A stretch of 10,469 bases of DNA from Myxococcales bacterium (lineage in GTDB: Bacteria; Myxococcota_A; Polyangia; Polyangiales; Houyiibacteriaceae): positions 371,474 through 381,942 of the forward strand of contig CP070650.1 in assembly GCA_020354595.1 (NCBI GenBank), written 5' to 3'. Below the pieces are notes generated by a model. It was given only the letters and a program-made list of their open reading frames with translations. It did no database searches and was not told where the DNA came from. How positions within the stretch are numbered: the stretch's first letter is position 1; every line of letters begins with the position of its first letter. Shown piece by piece: positions 6,756-10,469 of the stretch. A program made the position numbers and the translations under genes.

Positions 6756-7718
6756 ATGGCCGAGAGTACTCCTTCCGTTCCACCGCGAATTTTCGAGCAC
6801 GTCAGCCGCAAGGACTGGGGCCGCTCGGTCCTCCTTCTGGAGATCCCGGACAAGCGCACCTTCCTCTTCGAGGACGGCGCGGAACGCAGCTTCCGCCCAG
6901 ATTACTGGCACAAGATGGAGATCATCGACGTGCAGTCGAACGAGGCTGTCCGCATCGACCGACTGGCGCGCCGCAACCAAGTGCCGGCTCCCGGTTCGAC
7001 CCGCAAGTCCAAGGCTCCACCCAAGAAGCCGGACATCACCTTCGAGCAGCAGGTCGCCTACTTCATGAAGCTCTACCCGGTCGGCTTCGAGGACGAGGCC
7101 TACATCAAGGCGGAGCGCGGCGAGCCAAGCGCCAAGGGTTACGAGAAGTTGAAGGAAGCGGCCCTCGAGCGCGCCGAGGACCTTCTCACGAAGAAGAACC
7201 TTCAGGAGATGATCGACTCGGGGAACTACGAAGAGTTCCATCAAATGATCTACGAGCTCCTCACCAGCACGAAGAGCACGACGCAGAAGGCGGAGGCGAC
7301 TCGCTTCAAGAACATGTCGGAGGACATGCGCGAGACTTTCGCACAGTCGGTCTACGAGCTTCTCTACGGTGAGCGCACCTATCCGATCCGTTTCGACTCA
7401 CTCGTTGCGGCCCTCGACATCGAGGGAGGCGCGACCTGGCCACTTTCGACACTGTTGCCGGCGCTCGTGTACCCGGCCGATCACGTGTTCGTAAAGCCCA
7501 CCTTCTTCAAGAAGCAAGCGCTCATCCTCGACATCGACCCGAAGTACGACACCACGCCGAACGCGACGACCTACGAGCAGTTCAATCAAGCGGCCAAGAA
7601 GACGATGGAGCTTCTTCAGGAGGCCGGCCAGCGGCCGCGCGATCTGTGGGACGTGCACGTCTTCATCTGCAAGACGCTGAGCCCGAAGGCGATCAAAGAA
7701 GCCACCGGCGTAGAGTAG
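6756..7718 (+). CDS. Conserved-looking protein of unknown function, basic linker
   Basis: I do not recognise this 320-residue protein. Residues 11-57 look like one small beta-barrel module: a DWG motif (20-22), alternating hydrophobic strands, then KRTFLFEDGAERSF and YWHKMEIID. This recalls short nucleic-acid or RNA-polymerase binding domains such as CarD/DUF3553, but only loosely. A Lys/Arg/Pro-rich linker (about 71-93) follows. Then comes a charged, probably helical region (95-205) and a C-terminal block with WPLSTLLPALVYP (228-240), FVKPTFFKKQA (245-255), a TTYEQFNQAAKK helix and RDLWDVHVFICK (295-306). That last block resembles, from memory, the C-terminus of a widespread uncharacterised family. 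There is no signal peptide or membrane helix, so it is cytoplasmic. Codon bias supports a real gene, and GAGGA precedes the start. The epimerase gene follows after 9 bp, so the two are probably co-transcribed. Confidence 0.85.
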   Translation: MAESTPSVPPRIFEHVSRKDWGRSVLLLEIPDKRTFLFEDGAERSFRPDYWHKMEIIDVQSNEAVRIDRLARRNQVPAPGSTRKSKAPPKKPDITFEQQVAYFMKLYPVGFEDEAYIKAERGEPSAKGYEKLKEAALERAEDLLTKKNLQEMIDSGNYEEFHQMIYELLTSTKSTTQKAEATRFKNMSEDMRETFAQSVYELLYGERTYPIRFDSLVAALDIEGGATWPLSTLLPALVYPADHVFVKPTFFKKQALILDIDPKYDTTPNATTYEQFNQAAKKTMELLQEAGQRPRDLWDVHVFICKTLSPKAIKEATGVE

Positions 7719-7727
7719 CGCGTCGCC

Positions 7728-8711
7728 ATGAAGGCGGTGGTCCGAGTGGAGTCGTGGCCGATTCGAGGAGGATTTCGAATCGCCCGCGGGGGCCGGGCTG
7801 CGGCCGAGGTGGTCGTCGTGGAGCTTCACGACGAAGGGTCTTGGGGGCGCGGGGAGTGCGTACCGTACGCGCGGTACGGTGAATCGGTCGACTCCGTGGT
7901 CGCGCTGATCGAAGCCTCGTCAGCGGAGCTCGATGCTGTAGACGCGTTTGCAGGTGTTCAATCGATGCCAGCGGGGGCGGCGCGAAACGCGCTCGACTGC
8001 GCGCTTTGGGATCTCGAGGCGAAGCAGAGCGGGAGGCCCGCGTGGGCGGTCGCGGGTCTGCCCTCAGCGCCTGCACCAACGCACACGATGCGGACCGTGA
8101 GCGTCGGATCCGCGAGCGAGATGAAAGAAGCCGCAGCCCGCTTCGGTACCGCCGCAACGATCAAGGTCAAGGTCGACGGTGGTAGCGACCTAGGGCGAAT
8201 CGCGGCGGTGCACGAGGCCGCACCCGGCGCCAAGTTGATCGTCGATGCCAACGAGGCTTGGTCGATCGAGCAGACCCAAGCCTGGCTGCCGGAGCTTGGA
8301 CGTCTGGGGGTGGCGGTGTTGGAGCAACCTCTGCACGCCGATGACGACGCAGCGCTCGAAGACATCGAGCACGTCATCCCCATATGCGCCGACGAATCCT
8401 TCCACGATCGAAGCTCGTTCCCGAACGTCGAAAACCGCTACGACATGATCAACGTCAAGCTCGACAAGACTGGCGGGCTGACCGAAGCGCTGGCGTGCAC
8501 CGCTGAAGCCAAGCAACGGGGTCTTCCGATCATGGTCGGTTGCATGGTCAGCACGTCACTTGCCGTCGAGCCTGCGCTCTTGCTCGCCGCGGATGCGGCG
8601 TACGTCGATTTGGACGGGCCTCTCTTGCTCGAACGCGATCGGGACGGAGCGCTCCACGATGAGGCGGCGGGCCTGCTCCGTGCGTCTCCGTCAATCTGGG
8701 GTGGCGGCTAG
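7728..8711 (+). CDS. Enolase-superfamily dipeptide epimerase (L-Ala-D/L-Glu type)
   Basis: Predicted to epimerise the second residue of dipeptides such as L-Ala-D-Glu, letting murein peptides enter metabolism in the cytoplasm. The 327-residue protein shows the muconate-lactonizing subgroup pattern: a substrate-loop segment FRIARGG (16-22), KVK (146-148, catalytic Lys148), metal ligands Asp173 in VDANEAW, Glu199 in VLEQPL and Asp222 in ADES, the second-lysine motif NVKLDKTGG (242-250), GCMVSTSLA (271-279) and the DLDGP motif (294-298) that in dipeptide epimerases binds the substrate amino group. This DxD motif is why I prefer dipeptide epimerase to o-succinylbenzoate synthase or muconate cycloisomerase. 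Dipeptide specificity in this family varies, so L-Ala-Glu is the default guess. No strong ribosome site precedes it; translation may depend on the upstream gene 9 bp away. Its tail overlaps the convergent hydrolase by 21 bp. Confidence 0.9.
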   Translation: MKAVVRVESWPIRGGFRIARGGRAAAEVVVVELHDEGSWGRGECVPYARYGESVDSVVALIEASSAELDAVDAFAGVQSMPAGAARNALDCALWDLEAKQSGRPAWAVAGLPSAPAPTHTMRTVSVGSASEMKEAAARFGTAATIKVKVDGGSDLGRIAAVHEAAPGAKLIVDANEAWSIEQTQAWLPELGRLGVAVLEQPLHADDDAALEDIEHVIPICADESFHDRSSFPNVENRYDMINVKLDKTGGLTEALACTAEAKQRGLPIMVGCMVSTSLAVEPALLLAADAAYVDLDGPLLLERDRDGALHDEAAGLLRASPSIWGGG

Positions 8712-9308
8712 GAACGCGATGGTGCCTCGAATCACCTCGGGTTGATTCATGATGAACGTGTGGATGGCCGGAACGACGTGATGCTCGGCGGCCCCGTCGA
8801 GCCGCGTCTCGTCCACCGTCAGCAGCCCATCGCCAGGAACTCCCGGCGCGTCACCCGCGAAAATCGCGAATGGAACATCGGGGACCGGGAGCGATTCGGC
8901 AAAGCCCTGCGCGATCTGGACGTACGACGGACCAAGAATCCCCCGGATGACGCCACCTTTGTCGAGCGTCGAGGCCAGCGAGGCGCCGCGGTTTGGGGGG
9001 GCGAGCATGACGATGCGCGACATGGCCGAACGCCACGGCGCGTCGTAAGTGCAGAGTTGCCGAATGACCAAGCCACCGAGGCTGTGGGACACGAACGAGA
9101 GCTTTGTCGGAGTCGGCGTGCGATCGAGAAGCTCCGCCACCGCCGCAGCGTGCCCTTCGATCGGTCTTCGCGTGCTTGGATAGTCCAGGCGTACCGTCGT
9201 GAACCCCTCGCGGGTGAGGGCACGATCCATGCGTGCAAGCGAGCGACGTGTGCGGCCGAGCCCGTGTAACATCACCACGAGATGGTCGGCCGGCGTTGGC
9301 GCGCTCAT
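8691..9308 (-). CDS. Alpha/beta-hydrolase, lipase/esterase-like
   Basis: A 205-residue serine hydrolase, probably cytoplasmic because no signal peptide is visible. Seen: HGLGRT (15-20) as the oxyanion loop after a hydrophobic strand (VVML), the nucleophile elbow SHSLGG (74-79, Ser76), APPNRGA (103-109) as in PGAP1/lipase-type hydrolases, candidate acid Asp160 or Asp166 in GDGLLTVDE, and His183 in PAIHTFIM. The arrangement with Asn-Arg-Gly after the core strand suggests an ester or acyl substrate, but the substrate is unknown. It is short for the fold, with little lid region. The start ATG overlaps the upstream stop as ATGA, so it is translated as the second gene of an operon with the unrecognised 9305-10469 gene. 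Its stop lies inside the 3' end of the epimerase gene. Confidence 0.85.
   Translation of the reverse strand: MSAPTPADHLVVMLHGLGRTRRSLARMDRALTREGFTTVRLDYPSTRRPIEGHAAAVAELLDRTPTPTKLSFVSHSLGGLVIRQLCTYDAPWRSAMSRIVMLAPPNRGASLASTLDKGGVIRGILGPSYVQIAQGFAESLPVPDVPFAIFAGDAPGVPGDGLLTVDETRLDGAAEHHVVPAIHTFIMNQPEVIRGTIAFLAATPD
8729..8748. other. Weak stem-loop just past the epimerase stop codon
   Basis: GAATCA (8729-8734) pairs with TGATTC (8743-8748) around an 8-base loop, 17 bp after the epimerase stop and inside the hydrolase coding region. It is relatively AT-rich for this DNA and no T-run follows. It may contribute to ending the plus-strand transcript; a chance match is equally likely. Confidence 0.2.
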
Positions 9309-10469
9309 CCGCCGAGGTCCGCTTTGAGGCGGTCCTGAATCTTGTCGTCGCTCGGATAGATCTCTTCGACGTGCTCGGAGTCGACCAAGGTCGAAGTGAG
9401 CTTCTTGAGCATGTGCTTGACCGAACGGGCGTCGGAGCCGGCTGTGACGAGCTCGATCAAGAGTGCTTCCTTCCGATCGGGATCGAGCTCGAGCTCGCCC
9501 CGCTCGACCATTCCGTCGAGCGAGCCGGACAAAGCCTGCATGAGCCTCCGCGTGAACGGGGTGTGTTGGAAAGGAGGCGGTTCCTCTTGGAAAACCTCTT
9601 CTTCGTCGGGTGCGGGGACACTCGCAGCGGTGCGCCAGCTGTCGTGCCGCTCGATCCAGTCGAACGCGAGCGAGGCGAGGCGAGAGTCGCCGCCGCCGGC
9701 GGCCTCGTCGATGATCTTCGGCACATCGCCGCCGTGAATCGCTTGCTCGAAATCGATCAAATGGTCGACGAGCGAGCGGTGCACCGCGTCCATGTCCGAC
9801 ACGGCAATGTCCGACGGAAGCTCGAGGCTACGGTTCGCGAGAAACCGCCGCGTGAGCCAAAGCGACAGGCGTCGCTGCCAACCGTCTTCGCGATCGACCG
9901 GTGCCTCGCTTCCGTCCGACTCGACCAGCGGCCACTGGCCACGCGAGATCGCATCCCACGCCTCGGGAAGCGGCGTGTCCAGGAGCTCCTCGACGATGAA
10001 CAGTGCGGACGTCGGCCCCTCTTCCCAATCGTCGTCGAGCAATGCGGACGCCTCGCTCTGCACCTCTTGAAGCTCCATGCCGTCTAGCTCGCCCTTGGCG
10101 TGTCGCACCTGCGCCGCCATCCAACGGAGCACGCCGCCGAGGTCGGCGAACTCGAAGTCTCCGCGCATCCCATCCTTGATCGTGTAGACGCGGTGACGAC
10201 CCTCCGGGTCCGCGATGGTGTCGGCGAGAAAAATGACGTCGTCGAGGCCCGGCGCGACGAACGGCTCGACTTCGCCGACCTGAATCGCCCAGTGCAAGTG
10301 CCAGGGCCGGCTTGCGTCGCCGACGGCGATCCCGGCGTACGGAGAATCGAGAAGCTTGAACAAACGAAACGCTTGCTCGGCGTCCGCCGTCACGTGAAGG
10401 AGATCGATGAACGCATCGATACGGGACTCACCCAGCTCGGGTGGCTCTCCGGGCTGGCCGAGCGCATCC
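9305..10469 (-). CDS. Unrecognised acidic protein, 5' end beyond the window
   Basis: I do not recognise this protein. The frame stays open to the right edge: 25 residues (ending in RIDAFIDLLH) precede the GTG at 10393 and read smoothly into it, so that GTG is probably internal and the true start lies outside. The visible 387 residues contain no membrane helix. Counting from the GTG, about 15-100 (FLADTIADPEGRHRVYTI, then GDFEFADLGGVLRWM) look like a compact alpha/beta domain with the feel of SMI1/KNR4 (SUKH) proteins, a guess at best. Then follow an acidic stretch (DDDWEEG), a helical region with an RRFLANR segment, an acidic Pro/Glu-rich linker (about 260-280) and a helical C-terminus rich in Lys/Glu/Asp. 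The stop overlaps the hydrolase start as ATGA, so the two are translationally linked. Strong codon bias supports coding. Confidence 0.82.
   Translation of the reverse strand, partial: DALGQPGEPPELGESRIDAFIDLLHVTADAEQAFRLFKLLDSPYAGIAVGDASRPWHLHWAIQVGEVEPFVAPGLDDVIFLADTIADPEGRHRVYTIKDGMRGDFEFADLGGVLRWMAAQVRHAKGELDGMELQEVQSEASALLDDDWEEGPTSALFIVEELLDTPLPEAWDAISRGQWPLVESDGSEAPVDREDGWQRRLSLWLTRRFLANRSLELPSDIAVSDMDAVHRSLVDHLIDFEQAIHGGDVPKIIDEAAGGGDSRLASLAFDWIERHDSWRTAASVPAPDEEEVFQEEPPPFQHTPFTRRLMQALSGSLDGMVERGELELDPDRKEALLIELVTAGSDARSVKHMLKKLTSTLVDSEHVEEIYPSDDKIQDRLKADLGG

Noticed and set aside
6626..7372. Alternative plus-strand frame beginning at GTG 6626
   Set aside because: Most of it overlaps the 6756 gene in another frame and it shows the Arg/Gly/Pro-rich composition of a shadow. 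The 6756 frame has the ribosome site and structured sequence.
9233..10087. Plus-strand open frame of 284 codons opposite the partial right-edge gene
   Set aside because: The minus-strand frame is longer, reaches the window edge, and has an ATGA coupling to a clear hydrolase gene. The plus frame has no motif or plausible start signal.

Overview
The window looks like chromosomal DNA of a high-GC Gram-negative bacterium, most likely a member of the Myxococcota (former Deltaproteobacteria). The clues are a myxobacterial-type Ser/Thr kinase (GGMASVYLA glycine loop, HRDVSAEN catalytic loop, C-terminal membrane anchor), two lipoprotein-like secreted enzymes, and strong G/C third-position bias that gives long antisense shadow frames. 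The assignment is by pattern recognition only. I see no mobile element, CRISPR array, tRNA or rRNA.

Layout, left to right. After a perfect hairpin at the left edge and an AT-rich probable promoter comes a Ser/Thr kinase (112-1413, +). It converges on, and overlaps by 69 bp, a trypsin-like serine protease with a lipoprotein-type signal (1345-2142, -). A 95-bp divergent spacer separates the protease from a secreted cell-wall hydrolase with three LysM repeats and an M74 (MepA-type) endopeptidase domain (2238-3584, +). That gene overlaps by 17 bp the tail of a two-gene minus-strand operon: a YyaL/SPATA20-family protein with a thioredoxin-like CHWC domain and a lipoprotein-type signal (4188-6587), followed through a GTGA stop/start overlap by an RdgB/HAM1-type nucleotide pyrophosphatase (3568-4191). 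A 168-bp divergent spacer then leads to a plus-strand pair: an unrecognised 320-residue protein (6756-7718) and, 9 bp on, an enolase-superfamily dipeptide epimerase (7728-8711). The epimerase overlaps by 21 bp the end of a second minus-strand operon: an alpha/beta hydrolase (8691-9308) preceded, with an ATGA overlap, by an unrecognised large protein whose 5' end lies beyond the right edge (9305-10469).

Functionally this is mostly a housekeeping or envelope neighbourhood. The LysM-M74 endopeptidase would cut peptidoglycan cross-links, and the epimerase would process L-Ala-D-Glu type dipeptides from murein peptides. The two lipoprotein-like enzymes would act in the envelope and the kinase would be anchored in the inner membrane. 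No dedicated defence or biosynthetic system is evident. The points most worth following are the unrecognised proteins at 6756-7718 and 9305-10469, the codon-aligned kinase/protease overlap, the altered base-pocket motifs of the RdgB homologue, and the apparent export of the YyaL-type protein.
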